Shown piece by piece: positions 37,074 to 46,403 of a stretch of 64,000 nt of DNA. How positions within the stretch are numbered: position 1 is the stretch's first letter; the number at the start of each line of letters is the position of its first letter. The position numbers and the translations under genes were made by a program. The notes under the pieces are model-generated. The model worked only from the letters and a program-made list of their open reading frames with translations. It was not told the origin of the DNA and made no database searches. The DNA is from Vibrio litoralis DSM 17657 (GTDB lineage: Bacteria > Pseudomonadota > Gammaproteobacteria > Enterobacterales > Vibrionaceae), in contig NZ_AUFZ01000016.1 of NCBI RefSeq assembly GCF_000426765.1, forward strand, positions 372,001 through 436,000, read 5' to 3'.

Positions 37074-37628
37074 CTATTTCTTTTCATCTAACAGAGGAGA
37101 TTCTACTGCTTCGCTAGACTCCAACTTTTTCTTATTGCGATATAAACGCATGATAGTAAATAAGTTTACCGTTAATAGTGTTGCTTCTAATAGCGAGCCT
37201 CCGATCGAGCCGACAATAATATTATTGGCCAGCCAGCATACCGCACCGATGATAAAGGCAATTCGCATTTGAATTCCCTTTAAGAGAAATACCGCAATGG
37301 TGCCTAAGACAGAGCCCGCAATGGGCAGTAAATCAAGTGGCCCTTCAGCTATCCATAAACCAAGCGCAATACTAACGATCACAAAAAAGGCGGCCACAAC
37401 TTTGTTTGAGGTTTTAATGGCTGTTGCTGTTCGTAAGAAAGATAAAAGTGTACTGATTGCTGAAATATTTGACCCGAGAAGGTAGAAGTGTAAAACGTTA
37501 TTCAGCTGGAATATCACCATTAAAATTTTAAGCTTACGGTCATCCTTTTGATAAAACGTAGAAATCCCTAAAGCGAAGCTGAGAAAGCCAAGCCATTGAG
37601 CAAAAGAAAGATTAATTAAAAATTCCAT
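37074..37628 (-). CDS. YgjV-family inner-membrane protein
   Basis: This 184-residue protein has about five or six membrane segments and a polar C-terminal tail (KKLESSEAVESPLLDEKK). The start MEFLINLSFAQWLGFLSFALGISTF resembles YgjV family members. In enterobacteria ygjV lies near uxaC/exu genes, which fits the setting, but a function is not known to me. Confidence 0.7.
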   Translation of the reverse strand: MEFLINLSFAQWLGFLSFALGISTFYQKDDRKLKILMVIFQLNNVLHFYLLGSNISAISTLLSFLRTATAIKTSNKVVAAFFVIVSIALGLWIAEGPLDLLPIAGSVLGTIAVFLLKGIQMRIAFIIGAVCWLANNIIVGSIGGSLLEATLLTVNLFTIMRLYRNKKKLESSEAVESPLLDEKK

Positions 37629-38032
37629 GTAATAGCCTTAAACGAAGAAAGCAAAAATGGCATTAGGAGTTGGAGTCTAAAGCCGAATGATAGTATGTGT
37701 GATGTGAAAAAGTTATTATACCAATTAGATTAACATGGTAACGCGTGATTTGAAATAAAATGAAATACTATTTCATTAAATGGTGATTCACCCCAAAGAA
37801 TGCAGGTAAACCAATAGTATATTGGTGAGGTTGTTCGCTAAGGGATATTGACGGGTATATTTTAGCTCATAGTCTTTATTTTAAAGTGTAATAAATCCCT
37901 AGTAATGGAAGATATTTACAGCGAATTTCGTTAAGATAACAATAATCATGACCAATGTATTTTAGTTAACTATAATTTGGCTTAAACGACTGGTTTGTTA
38001 ACAATTTCATCGCGTGTGAAAGGGAATATAAT
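37629..38032. other. Intergenic region with perfect KdgR-like palindrome
   Basis: The 404-base gap between divergent ygjV-like and lipoprotein genes holds no accepted ORF. The clearest feature is the palindrome at 37759-37777. TTATACCAATTAGATTAA near 37716 resembles the end of the fold-back element at 55850. Confidence 0.5.
37759..37777. promoter_or_regulatory. Perfect KdgR-like palindrome
   Basis: AATGAAATACTATTTCATT is a perfect 19-bp palindrome (nine-base arms around C). It has the AATGAAA..TTTCATT form of enterobacterial KdgR boxes. It lies 255 bases upstream of the secreted lipoprotein gene and 130 bases upstream of the ygjV-like gene. Confidence 0.65.
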
Positions 38033-38698
38033 ATGAGAAAAATTTATTTAGCGTTAGCCATTGCTGGGGGGCTTGCCGGTTGTGCTTCGAATTCGGATAA
38101 AGCGCCAGTGAATACTACGCCGGTACCGGCTATGGGCAAAGTGGCTGACGGTGCTTTTACTCGGTTTGCTTTAAATGGTAATAGCAGTGGTGCTTGGTTA
38201 GTTCATGCTACACCAGACCTTGGGTTAGGCGCTGTTGAAGCAACGAATATTACTGCTTCTGGTGACCCTGGCTCTCTACGTTTGTTTTACCCTTCAATCA
38301 ATGAAAGCTCAACGCTACAAGAAGGACTTGGTGTAAGCCAAATTATTCCAAATATTGAACCAGATACCGACTACCTTTTGACGGTTTACTACCGTGATGA
38401 GAAAGGCGATGAGTCGCCAAATTTACTTGAATTGGGTGTTAAAGATATGGGGGTCGGTTCTCTTACGGGTAACAGCGTAAGAACGAAGACATTCACCAAT
38501 GATGATATCGATTTCGATGGTGATGATACGCATGGTTTCCGTAAAGTGGAATTAGCCTTTAATTCAGGTAGTAATACAACTTTGGAAGTCTATGCTTTGA
38601 CTCATCTAAGCAGTACTGAAAATATCGACGTTAATGGCGACGTGGCCTCTCAAACAGAAGTGTTTATTGATGATGTTGTGCTAGAGGTTGATGATTAA
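38033..38698 (+). CDS. Secreted lipoprotein with CBM-like beta-sandwich
   Basis: This 221-residue protein has a lipoprotein signal (GGLAGC, Cys17). The mature part is beta-rich and acidic, without a catalytic motif that I recognise. FRKVELAFNSGSNTTLEVYA and the end VFIDDVVLEV resemble carbohydrate-binding jelly-roll domains of the CBM4/9/22 kind, which close with a similar strand. The KdgR-like palindrome upstream suggests a link to pectin or oligouronide binding at the cell surface. Function is inferred and uncertain. Confidence 0.6.
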   Translation: MRKIYLALAIAGGLAGCASNSDKAPVNTTPVPAMGKVADGAFTRFALNGNSSGAWLVHATPDLGLGAVEATNITASGDPGSLRLFYPSINESSTLQEGLGVSQIIPNIEPDTDYLLTVYYRDEKGDESPNLLELGVKDMGVGSLTGNSVRTKTFTNDDIDFDGDDTHGFRKVELAFNSGSNTTLEVYALTHLSSTENIDVNGDVASQTEVFIDDVVLEVDD

Positions 38699-38739
38699 TA
38701 GCACTGAATTCTGAGTATTGGGTATAATCTAGACTTAAC

Positions 38740-38772
38740 AATCCCCTGATATTTCTATCAGGGGATTTTATT
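38740..38772 (+). terminator. Terminator after lipoprotein gene
   Basis: AATCCCCTGAT-ATTTCT-ATCAGGGGATT is followed by TTATTTTA. Confidence 0.85.
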
Positions 38773-38877
38773 TTATCCATTAGCTATAAAGACTCTTTTG
38801 AAACTTCGTATATTGAAACTACTTGCATATAGAATAAAAACAAAACCAGTAAACGAAAAGATTGGGTTAAATGAGTT

Positions 38878-39471
38878 TTAATCTTTTCGTTGATCATAGA
38901 TAGTCCAACTTTCTACTACACTGTTATCCATCCCGACTACAGAAGCGGTAACACGACGGCTTAATGTCATGGTTTCGTCTCTCGAGGTAGCGTTCACTGG
39001 GTCACTATCACCGTAACCAACCGTTTCAATTCGTTTTGGGTTAATACCTGCCGCAACTAGCGCTTTATAAACATTAGCTGAACGTTGAATAGAAAGGTAC
39101 TTGTTGTGTTCTGCTGGTCCTACTGGGCTAGCATAACCGTTTAACACAATATGAGTTTGTGGATATTTGTCCAAGAAGTGGCTCATATTCTCAATGTGTT
39201 TATCATAAGCCGCTGGAATCACTGTGGAATCATTGGCAAATAAAATGTGCAGTTTATTTTCTTCTTCTGAATGGATAACCGTAGGGCAACCATCATTATC
39301 AATCACGGCATTGTGGCGGGTATTGGCGCATAAGTCACGTGCGTTAATGACACCATCATTATCAGAATCGCTTAAATCTTTCGAATGGTAGGCGATAGGT
39401 GGTGGTTCAGATTCTAGGTTCGAACATGCACCCAGCAATAAAGCTAATAAAGAAAGAGTTAATGCTTTCAT
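38878..39471 (-). CDS. OmpA-type outer-membrane lipoprotein
   Basis: This 197-residue lipoprotein has lipobox LLLGAC (Cys16), a short thrombospondin type-3-like calcium repeat (DSDNDGVINARDLC), and a C-terminal OmpA peptidoglycan-binding domain (about 75-190) with LNGYASPVGPAEHN and ETVGYGDSDPV. It follows the TolC-like gene by 9 bases. Such TolC/OmpA pairs occur beside type I secretion systems for large adhesins. The inner-membrane parts are not in this window. Confidence 0.85.
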   Translation of the reverse strand: MKALTLSLLALLLGACSNLESEPPPIAYHSKDLSDSDNDGVINARDLCANTRHNAVIDNDGCPTVIHSEEENKLHILFANDSTVIPAAYDKHIENMSHFLDKYPQTHIVLNGYASPVGPAEHNKYLSIQRSANVYKALVAAGINPKRIETVGYGDSDPVNATSRDETMTLSRRVTASVVGMDNSVVESWTIYDQRKD

Positions 39472-39480
39472 AGTATTTCC

Positions 39481-40794
39481 TTATTTAGACGAACGAGCCC
39501 ATTCATCAGGAATGGCAACGCGTAATTCATTCAACAGAAGACCAGTAGAGTTCAATAAGCGATAATCAGCAACAATGCCAGAATAATGCGCAGCTAAATA
39601 AGCCTTACGAGATTCAAATAATTCATTTTCGGTGTTCAGTAGATCCAATAAGGTACGTTTACCAATTTTGTACTGTTTCTCATAAGCAATGATAGTTTTG
39701 GCCGCAGAGTCAACGTGTCGTTGAAGGAATTTTTCTTGCGACACCGCAAGCTCTTTGGCACTCCAAGATAAACGAGTACTTTCTTCTAATAGACGGTAGG
39801 CATTGTCACGGATATTTTTTGCTTTGCTTATTTGGCTGGCAGCTGAACGGCTTTTGGCAGCATCACTACCACCGCTGTATAGGTTGTAGTTCATTTTAAG
39901 CATAACTTTTAATTCGTCAGTATCGCCGTCTGATGCATCAAGTTCATCACCATACTTTTGCGAACCTTCAACAGTAAACGTTGGTAGCATAGTACCTTTG
40001 GTTTGTTCGTATTGATACTGAGCAGCTTGTACATCATGGTAAGCCAAATACATGGTTGGGTTGTTGGCTTTTGCTTTCTCAAGCGCATCATTTAATGACT
40101 TTGCCACATAAGTATCATCGATTTTAGGCTTTCTTAGATCTTGAGGGTAAGAGCCAACCACCTTTACAAATGCAGTAATTTTATCGTTTAGGTTACTTTG
40201 AGCTGAGAGTAGGTTGGTATTGGCTTGTGCGACGCGGCCCTCAACCTGAATGAGATCGGCCGTTGAGCTTAAACCTGAATCCGTACGTTTTTTGATATCT
40301 CGATAAATACGCATGTGCACATCATGGCTAGCTTGAGATAGAGTCACCACTTCTTGAGCTTGAATGACATCAATATAAGCTTCGACAGTCGATAATGCCA
40401 TATCTTGGGCATCAGCTAACAGTTGGTAGCGCTCTGATTCCGCTTCCGCTTTGGTTCTTTGGATATCATTATAAGTGCTTGAGCCATCCCAGATTAGCTG
40501 GCGAATACTAATTTGTGCGTATCTAGGATTATATTCGCCTTGCGAACCTGCACTGTTGTCATAATCCTCATAACCCACACCCGCTTCAAGATCAACCGAA
40601 GGTAAGTATTTACCTGTAGATGAGCGGCTGGTTTCTTTTTGGCTGATAAATTCATTATAAGTTGATTGAATATTAGGGTTAGTTGCTAATGCAGTAGCAA
40701 TTGCTTGCTCAAGAGATTGCGCATAGGTTGGTAGTGCGATTAATTGGCAACCAAGGAAAACGGCTAGCTTATGTATATTTGGGTTTTTTATCAT
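39481..40794 (-). CDS. TolC-family outer-membrane efflux/secretion protein
   Basis: I choose the third of three tandem ATGs (40794), 6 bases after AGAGG, giving 437 residues. A signal peptide ends near TYAQ-S. Two TolC-type repeats rich in coiled coil follow (SLEQAIATALATNPNIQ.. and SLNDALEKAKANNPTM..). KRTLLDLLNTENELFESR is the typical C-terminal motif. It resembles the AggA/LapE group used in type I secretion of surface adhesins. It is paired with the OmpA-like lipoprotein. Confidence 0.88.
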   Translation of the reverse strand: MIKNPNIHKLAVFLGCQLIALPTYAQSLEQAIATALATNPNIQSTYNEFISQKETSRSSTGKYLPSVDLEAGVGYEDYDNSAGSQGEYNPRYAQISIRQLIWDGSSTYNDIQRTKAEAESERYQLLADAQDMALSTVEAYIDVIQAQEVVTLSQASHDVHMRIYRDIKKRTDSGLSSTADLIQVEGRVAQANTNLLSAQSNLNDKITAFVKVVGSYPQDLRKPKIDDTYVAKSLNDALEKAKANNPTMYLAYHDVQAAQYQYEQTKGTMLPTFTVEGSQKYGDELDASDGDTDELKVMLKMNYNLYSGGSDAAKSRSAASQISKAKNIRDNAYRLLEESTRLSWSAKELAVSQEKFLQRHVDSAAKTIIAYEKQYKIGKRTLLDLLNTENELFESRKAYLAAHYSGIVADYRLLNSTGLLLNELRVAIPDEWARSSK

Positions 40795-40818
40795 CATCAT
40801 CCTCTTAATGCTAAACAA

Positions 40819-41466
40819 TTAAGCGCTAAGGAAAGGGTTACGTAAAGCCGAAAACGGACAAAATTTAGATTTACACGATCTTACAAGGTGTTTACAACTA
40901 ATTATATATTTCTTAACTAATGGGCGGTGTTAAATATACAATTTAAACGCATGATTTTGCTTAAATCCTATCAGTTTAGACGAAGTCATGCGAATAAATT
41001 AGTTGTTAAATAGTTAAACTGTTAAATAAGTCTTGTTTGAATTGTCAGTTTTTTCTACAAGGTAGAGGATTCGTGGTGTAGCTAGCCTACACGAGAAGCC
41101 GATAACGCAGTAGAAAAAAACAACAAATGCCGCCCAAAGGGTTCGGCTAAAACGCTTTTATCTCGAACGAAATTTAACCACCAAAGTTCAACAGGCCCTA
41201 GGAGCATCGGCAATGATTTGGTAACAATTAAACGCTCTACAGAGCGGGTTCAGTGGCTTCATTTACAAATGATTCAATGACTATCGAAAAATGTTATTAC
41301 TATCAAAGATAGTTCAATATGCATTATCGTGATTTTAGCTTTTTAAATTAGGCATTGTACCTAGATGAAAAACGCCCTAGGATTGATAAAAATCGAGAGT
41401 ACTCATAGGCTTTCACCGCATTCTAAATAACTTCATCTGAGGTTAAAAAAACAGAGAGTCAATCAA
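40819..41466. other. Long intergenic region with fold-back repeat
   Basis: About 650 bases lie between the divergent TolC and aldo/keto reductase genes without an accepted ORF. The middle (41049-41202) looks like a repeat element; the flanks are AT-rich and probably hold the two promoters. Confidence 0.5.
41049..41202. repeat. Fold-back repeat element, candidate
   Basis: TTTTTTCTAC (41049-41058) pairs perfectly with GTAGAAAAAA (41110-41119), and an inner hairpin TGTAG-CTAGC-CTACA lies between. TTCAACAGGCCCTAG closes the right side (about 41188-41202). The text resembles an intergenic repeat I remember from Vibrio genomes, but only one copy is in this window. Confidence 0.5.
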
Positions 41467-42381
41467 ATGGTTGCAGTAAACAAACAAAAAATTGCACCTC
41501 AAGGGCCTGAATTTTCAGAGTTAGTGCAAGGTTATTGGCGCTTGGGTGATTGGGGTATGACACCACAAGAACGTTTAACGTTTTTAAAGAAGCACGTTGA
41601 ACTCGGTGTGACGACGGTTGATCATGCGGATATTTATGGTTATTACGAGTGTGAGCAATTATTTGGTGAAGGATTAGCACTAGATAAAAGCATGCGCGAA
41701 CAAATTGAGATCGTCACTAAGTGCGATATCAAACTGTGTGGCGATAAAAACCCTGATTGGAAAGTGAATCATTACAACACCAGTAAGAATCACATTGTTG
41801 AATCAGTTAATAACTCACTAGCGCGCTTACAAGTTGAAGATATTGATGTGCTATTGATTCATCGCCCGGATGCTTTAATGGATGCGGATGAAGTAGCTGA
41901 GACGTTTTCTGAGTTAAAACAAGCCGGTAAAGTTAAACACTTTGGTGTGTCTAACTTTACACCTCGTCAATTTGAGTTGCTGCAATCTCGTTTAGATGCG
42001 CCATTGGTGACTAACCAGGTTGAAATTAACCCATTACACTTTGATGTAGTTGATGATGGTACCCTAGATTTGCTTCAGCAATTACGTGTTAAGCCAATGG
42101 CTTGGTCTTGTCTTGCGGGTGGTGATATCTTCAATGGCTTAAAAGAGCAGCATATTCGTGTTCGTGATGAACTGGAAGCGATTCGTGAAGAAGTTGGCGC
42201 ACAAAGTATTGACCAAGTGATCTATGCATGGGTTTGCCGTTTACCATCTAAGCCTTTACCAATTATTGGTTCTGGTAAGATAGAACGCGTTCAAGCGGCG
42301 ATTGATTCTCTGAATATTGAACTGACTCGTGAGCAGTGGTTCCGAGTTTGGATTGCATCGAAAGGCCACGGTGTACCATAA
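41467..42381 (+). CDS. Aldo/keto reductase, YdhF-like
   Basis: This 304-residue TIM-barrel oxidoreductase has the family tetrad: Asp and Tyr in DHADIYG, Lys in VTKCDI, and His in LIHRPD. The NADPH-binding end is IIGSGKIERV. It resembles E. coli YdhF. The physiological substrate is unknown. Confidence 0.87.
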   Translation: MVAVNKQKIAPQGPEFSELVQGYWRLGDWGMTPQERLTFLKKHVELGVTTVDHADIYGYYECEQLFGEGLALDKSMREQIEIVTKCDIKLCGDKNPDWKVNHYNTSKNHIVESVNNSLARLQVEDIDVLLIHRPDALMDADEVAETFSELKQAGKVKHFGVSNFTPRQFELLQSRLDAPLVTNQVEINPLHFDVVDDGTLDLLQQLRVKPMAWSCLAGGDIFNGLKEQHIRVRDELEAIREEVGAQSIDQVIYAWVCRLPSKPLPIIGSGKIERVQAAIDSLNIELTREQWFRVWIASKGHGVP

Positions 42382-42396
42382 ACCTATATACACGGC

Positions 42397-42503
42397 GTAC
42401 TTGAATTTGCAGCTTTGTTGAGGTGTTCATTCACCCCAATCGCATAGGCAAGCTATGTTCATGGGGCCTCATTCACTTGTCGCCTCACTGCAACTTCAAT
42501 TAC
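42397..42503. repeat. Small inverted-repeat (MITE-like) element
   Basis: GTACTTGAATTTGCAG (42397-42412) and the complement of 42488-42503 (GTAATTGAAGTTGCAG) match at 14 of 16 positions. Inside, CCCCA/TGGGG and CATAG/CTATG form a hairpin. The whole element can fold back. One copy in the window. Confidence 0.6.
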
Positions 42504-42519
42504 TTTGTATTTAGTTAAT

Positions 42520-42543
42520 AAGGAGCTCACTTGAGCTCCTTAT
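42520..42543. terminator. Hairpin between convergent genes
   Basis: AAGGAGCTC-ACTT-GAGCTCCTT is a tight stem between the aldo/keto reductase and LysR genes. It has only a weak T tract on either strand, so its terminator role is tentative. Confidence 0.5.
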
Positions 42544-42575
42544 TCCGTTGTTTGGCAACTCGCTGTTTATGGCAA

Positions 42576-43547
42576 TTAACTAGATTGGTACGGCAATCCA
42601 GCCTGTTGAATGGATTGGCATATAGTCTCACGTATCCATTGATGGCCTTGGTCTTGATTGTTTCTTTCATGCCACAGCAACACATAAGCCATTGGCATAA
42701 ACTCAAATGGTAGCGGTAATTGAGTAAGCGGATAAAGCTTTAGCGCGTGGCTAGCAAAACTCGAAGGCAGGGTGAAAATTAAATCACTATGGGCACTCAC
42801 GCTCGCTGCGCCATAAAAATCCGGCACAGTAGTTTTAATTTTACGATGATGACCTAACTCTGCGAGGTAGTAATCTAACGCCCACCATTCTTTACCTTCA
42901 CAGCGAACCTGCACATGTGATAACGCTAAATAATGCTCTAATGTCCATTCAGTTTCTTCAATTGTTTTTAATACAGGATGATCATTTCGCACCAAGCAAA
43001 CTTGTTTATCTTTAAATAAGGTTTGGTGCTCAATGCCTTCGGGTAGCTTGCCAACATTAAACTCAGATTGAGGATGCAAATCACGCCCAGCAATCCCAAA
43101 ATCGATTTGTCCGTGTTGTAAGTCGTTAAATGATTGGCCAGTCCATAGATAAGAATCAAGTTGAATATCAGGTGCTTGATTGAGTAATGAGCCAATAAAA
43201 GAGGGAATTAAAGTTTCGTAGGCACTTTCGACCATAGAAAAACTAAACTTGCGGTGACTTGTCTCAGGGGTAAACGTGGGGGGTTGAGTGATTTGGTATA
43301 AGTCTTGAAGTACGCTAGGTAAAATTTTGGCTAATGCGAGGGCATGAGCAGTCGGTTTTAAACCATGAGAAGTACGCTGAAAGAGGGGATCTTCTAGCGT
43401 ATCGCGTAGACGGTTTAAACTTTTGCTTAATGCCGATTGACTTAAATTTAAACGGCTGGCGGCACGAGTAACACTTTGTTCTTCAATCAGAACTTGTAAA
43501 ATCACAAGTAAGTTAAGATCGATTCTGGCTAGTTTATCTAAATTCAC
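42576..43547 (-). CDS. LysR-family regulator, GTG start
   Basis: I choose GTG 43547: AAAGGA lies 6 bases upstream, and TATAAT, a -10 box, overlaps the first codons of the longer frame. This gives 323 residues starting MNLDKLARIDLNLLVILQ. The N-terminal HTH (about 10-65: SVTRAASRLNLSQSALSKSLNRLR) and the periplasmic-binding-like effector domain are complete. It is divergent from the Bcr/CflA gene, which it may control. Confidence 0.87.
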   Translation of the reverse strand: MNLDKLARIDLNLLVILQVLIEEQSVTRAASRLNLSQSALSKSLNRLRDTLEDPLFQRTSHGLKPTAHALALAKILPSVLQDLYQITQPPTFTPETSHRKFSFSMVESAYETLIPSFIGSLLNQAPDIQLDSYLWTGQSFNDLQHGQIDFGIAGRDLHPQSEFNVGKLPEGIEHQTLFKDKQVCLVRNDHPVLKTIEETEWTLEHYLALSHVQVRCEGKEWWALDYYLAELGHHRKIKTTVPDFYGAASVSAHSDLIFTLPSSFASHALKLYPLTQLPLPFEFMPMAYVLLWHERNNQDQGHQWIRETICQSIQQAGLPYQSS

Positions 43548-43656
43548 TGTTATTCCTTTAGGGAAATTATCTTTAGCTATTATACCATTTCTATTCATAA
43601 CATCTAAGCGCTACACTAGCGGCCTTATCTGATGTGCCAACTTTTACGAGAATTCG

Positions 43657-44862
43657 ATGCAACGCAACTTATTACCTATGTTAATGGCGATGGTGCTGCT
43701 TAGCCCATTAGCTATCGATATTTACTTACCGTCTCTCCCGACGATGGCGGCGGAATTTTCTGTTTCCAATAGTGAAGTTCAATCCACTTTAATTCTATTT
43801 TTGTTCGCAATGGGGTTAGGCCAGGTTGTGATTGGCCCGCTTGCTGACCGTTTTGGGCGCCGACCAGTTGCACTGTTTGGTGTTATTTTATATGGCTTGA
43901 GTAGCGTTCTGGCGGCTGTGGCACAAGAGTTTGAGTTGTTGCAAATTGCCCGAGTGCTACAAGGGTTAGCGGCTTGTTCGACATCAATTGTAGTATTCAG
44001 TGCGGTTCGAGATTGTTACAGCGTAAAAGATGGGGCTAAAATTTATAGCTACCTTAATGGCGCAATTTGCGTGATCCCAGCATTAGCACCGACCTTAGGT
44101 GGAGTATTAGCACTGCACTTTGGCTGGCGTTCAACGTTTGTATTTATGACCTGCTATTCCATGTTGATTTTATGTATGGTGACGTTCCGCTTCCCTGAAA
44201 CTCGTCCATCCCATACGGTAAGCGATGGTGCGTTATACCGTTGGGCTCGCTATAAGCCTGTGCTGATGGATCGTCATTTTCTTTTTTATGCAATTTGCTG
44301 CATGACAGGAATGGGCGCGATTTTAACTTATGTGTCTTACTCACCTGTGTGGCTGATTGGGCATTTAGGTATGTCGGAATTAGCGTTTAGTGGTTTATTT
44401 GGTGTCAATGCTCTGATTAACATTGCTGCTTGCTTTGTTGCGCCTTGGGTGATCAAAAAACTCGGTAATCGCTCAACCGTTATCTTTGCGCTATCACTAT
44501 TTATCGCTTCGGCTGCCTTACAATTTGCGGTTCAGCAATGGGAGCTTGTTTTACCATTGGCGGCTGCCGCAGGCTTTATGCTACCAATGGCATTGCTATG
44601 TATTGGTTTTGCCTTGTTGCTTGGTCCTGCAACCAGTATGGCGCTATCTGGCTTTGGTGAACGAGCTGGAACCGCGGCGGCAATGCTTGGTTTTATTCAA
44701 ATGAGCGGTGCGTCATTATTGGCGGGCTTGATTCAACAAACCTCTTTAACCGCCCCTTATGCGGTGATATGTGTGATGGCCGGTGGGGCGATTATATTGT
44801 TGACGGTAATGTCGATGAAAAGAATGAATGCATGGCATGTCGAACGACTGGCTCACGATTGA
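43657..44862 (+). CDS. Bcr/CflA-family MFS drug exporter
   Basis: This 401-residue major-facilitator protein has 12 membrane segments. The MFS motif GPLADRFGRRPV lies in loop 2-3, and the N-terminal IDIYLPSLPTMAAEF is typical of Bcr/CflA transporters. It probably exports drugs or metabolites by proton antiport. It is divergent from the LysR gene. Confidence 0.9.
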   Translation: MQRNLLPMLMAMVLLSPLAIDIYLPSLPTMAAEFSVSNSEVQSTLILFLFAMGLGQVVIGPLADRFGRRPVALFGVILYGLSSVLAAVAQEFELLQIARVLQGLAACSTSIVVFSAVRDCYSVKDGAKIYSYLNGAICVIPALAPTLGGVLALHFGWRSTFVFMTCYSMLILCMVTFRFPETRPSHTVSDGALYRWARYKPVLMDRHFLFYAICCMTGMGAILTYVSYSPVWLIGHLGMSELAFSGLFGVNALINIAACFVAPWVIKKLGNRSTVIFALSLFIASAALQFAVQQWELVLPLAAAAGFMLPMALLCIGFALLLGPATSMALSGFGERAGTAAAMLGFIQMSGASLLAGLIQQTSLTAPYAVICVMAGGAIILLTVMSMKRMNAWHVERLAHD

Positions 44863-44898
44863 TGTGTCATGCTTCTCTTTATGAGTAATTAATGAAAG

Positions 44899-44920
44899 CC
44901 AGCCTAGTGCTGGTTTTTTT
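44899..44920 (+). terminator. Terminator after MFS gene
   Basis: CCAGC-CTAGT-GCTGG is followed by seven T residues. Confidence 0.75.
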
Positions 44921-45024
44921 ATTATATAAATTTTATATGTTTCGCTTTCAATCATTTGTGTATATGGGCTTCAGAGGCGTAGTATTAAGCTCAGATTGAT
45001 AAACTTTTAAATCAGAGGTATCGG

Positions 45025-46014
45025 ATGAAAATCTCAATGTTTAGCACAAAATCGTATGATGAAGCATCATTTTGTCAGGCGAATGAAAACCATGGTCATG
45101 AATGTCATTTTTATAATTTTCAACTGGATTTAAAAACCGCGTCAGTTGCTGAAGATTCTCAAGTGGTGTGTGCCTTTGTTAATGATGATTTAAGTCGTCC
45201 TGTACTCGAAAAGCTCGCCGGCCAAGGAACAAAGCTGATCGCAATGCGGTGTGCCGGATTTGACCGTGTTGATTTAGACGCTGCAAAAGAGTTGGGATTA
45301 CAAGTTGTAAGAGTGCCAGCGTATTCACCAGAGGCCATTGCGGAACATGCAGTAGGCATGATGATGTGCTTAAATCGTCGTTTTCATAAAGCTTATCAGC
45401 GTACCCGTGATGCTAACTTTTCTTTAGAAGGTCTAACTGGATTTAACTTTTATGGTAAAACCGCAGGCGTGATTGGTACTGGTAAAATTGGCCTAGCGAC
45501 TATGCGTATTTTAAAAGGACTAGGTATGAATGTTTTATGCTACGACCCATACCCTAGTGATGCCGCAAATGAGATTGGCGCAACTTACTCTTCGCTTGAA
45601 GATATTTATCAGCAATCGGATGTGATCACACTGCATTGTCCTTTAACATCAGAAAATCGCCGGCTCTTAAATGCTGAATCATTTAGTAAAATGAAAGATA
45701 AAGTGATGATTATCAATACCAGTCGAGGTGGTCTACTGGATTCACAAGATGCCATTGAAGCGCTAAAAGCCGGAAAAATTGGCGCATTGGGACTTGATGT
45801 ATATGACAATGAGAAAGAATTGTTCTTCCAAGATAAATCCAATGACATCATTACCGATGATATTTTCCGTCGTTTATCCGCTTGTCATAATGTTTTATTC
45901 ACCGGACATCAGGCATTTCTAACGAATGAAGCATTAGCCAATATTGCTGATACGACATTAAGTAACATTAAGCTGTTCTCGCAGGGTAAGTCTTCTGGTA
46001 ATGAAGTGATCTAA
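45025..46014 (+). CDS. ldhA: D-lactate dehydrogenase, fermentative
   Basis: This 329-residue D-2-hydroxyacid dehydrogenase has the NAD site GVIGTGKIG, the catalytic Arg in NTSRGGLLD, Glu in the YDNEKELFF region, and His in FTGHQAFLT. Length and these motifs match E. coli LdhA, which reduces pyruvate to D-lactate. An AGAGG ribosome site precedes the ATG. Confidence 0.93.
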   Translation: MKISMFSTKSYDEASFCQANENHGHECHFYNFQLDLKTASVAEDSQVVCAFVNDDLSRPVLEKLAGQGTKLIAMRCAGFDRVDLDAAKELGLQVVRVPAYSPEAIAEHAVGMMMCLNRRFHKAYQRTRDANFSLEGLTGFNFYGKTAGVIGTGKIGLATMRILKGLGMNVLCYDPYPSDAANEIGATYSSLEDIYQQSDVITLHCPLTSENRRLLNAESFSKMKDKVMIINTSRGGLLDSQDAIEALKAGKIGALGLDVYDNEKELFFQDKSNDIITDDIFRRLSACHNVLFTGHQAFLTNEALANIADTTLSNIKLFSQGKSSGNEVI

Positions 46015-46094
46015 AGTCAAACTATAGTAGTTAGTCATGGGGTGGAGTATTATTCGTATATCAATTTTACCCCCCCTTAAAAGAGCACGTTTTA

Positions 46095-46379
46095 ATGATT
46101 ACCCTGCAAGCTGGATTAATTTACTGCTTAATCCTGAGTTTTGTCACTTTTATTGTCTATTGGAAAGACAAACGAGCGTCAATCAAAGGCAATTGGCGCA
46201 CCCCAGAAAAAACGTTACACATACTTGCTTTTTTAGGTGGATGGCCGGGCGCGTTGTTAGCTCAGCGTCTCTTTCGCCATAAAACCAGTAAGTTTCGTTT
46301 TCAGTTTGTATTTTGGTTATTAGTTGTCCTTAATTGTATTGGTACAGTTTTGATCCAAAACCCTGATTTTTATATGTAA
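46095..46379 (+). CDS. DUF1294 small membrane protein
   Basis: This 94-residue protein has two or three membrane segments, with the DUF1294 signature W..KRAS..GNWRTPEKTLH and LGGWPGALLAQRLFRHKT..F. The function is not known. An overlapping 81-residue frame starting at 46037 is rejected because it lacks homology and membrane character. Confidence 0.8.
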   Translation: MITLQAGLIYCLILSFVTFIVYWKDKRASIKGNWRTPEKTLHILAFLGGWPGALLAQRLFRHKTSKFRFQFVFWLLVVLNCIGTVLIQNPDFYM

Positions 46380-46403
46380 TGTGAATCAACAAGGATTACC
46401 GCC

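Noticed and set aside
46037..46282. 81-residue ORF overlapping the DUF1294 gene
   Set aside because: The frame of 46095-46379 matches DUF1294 and has a membrane profile; the overlapping frame does not.
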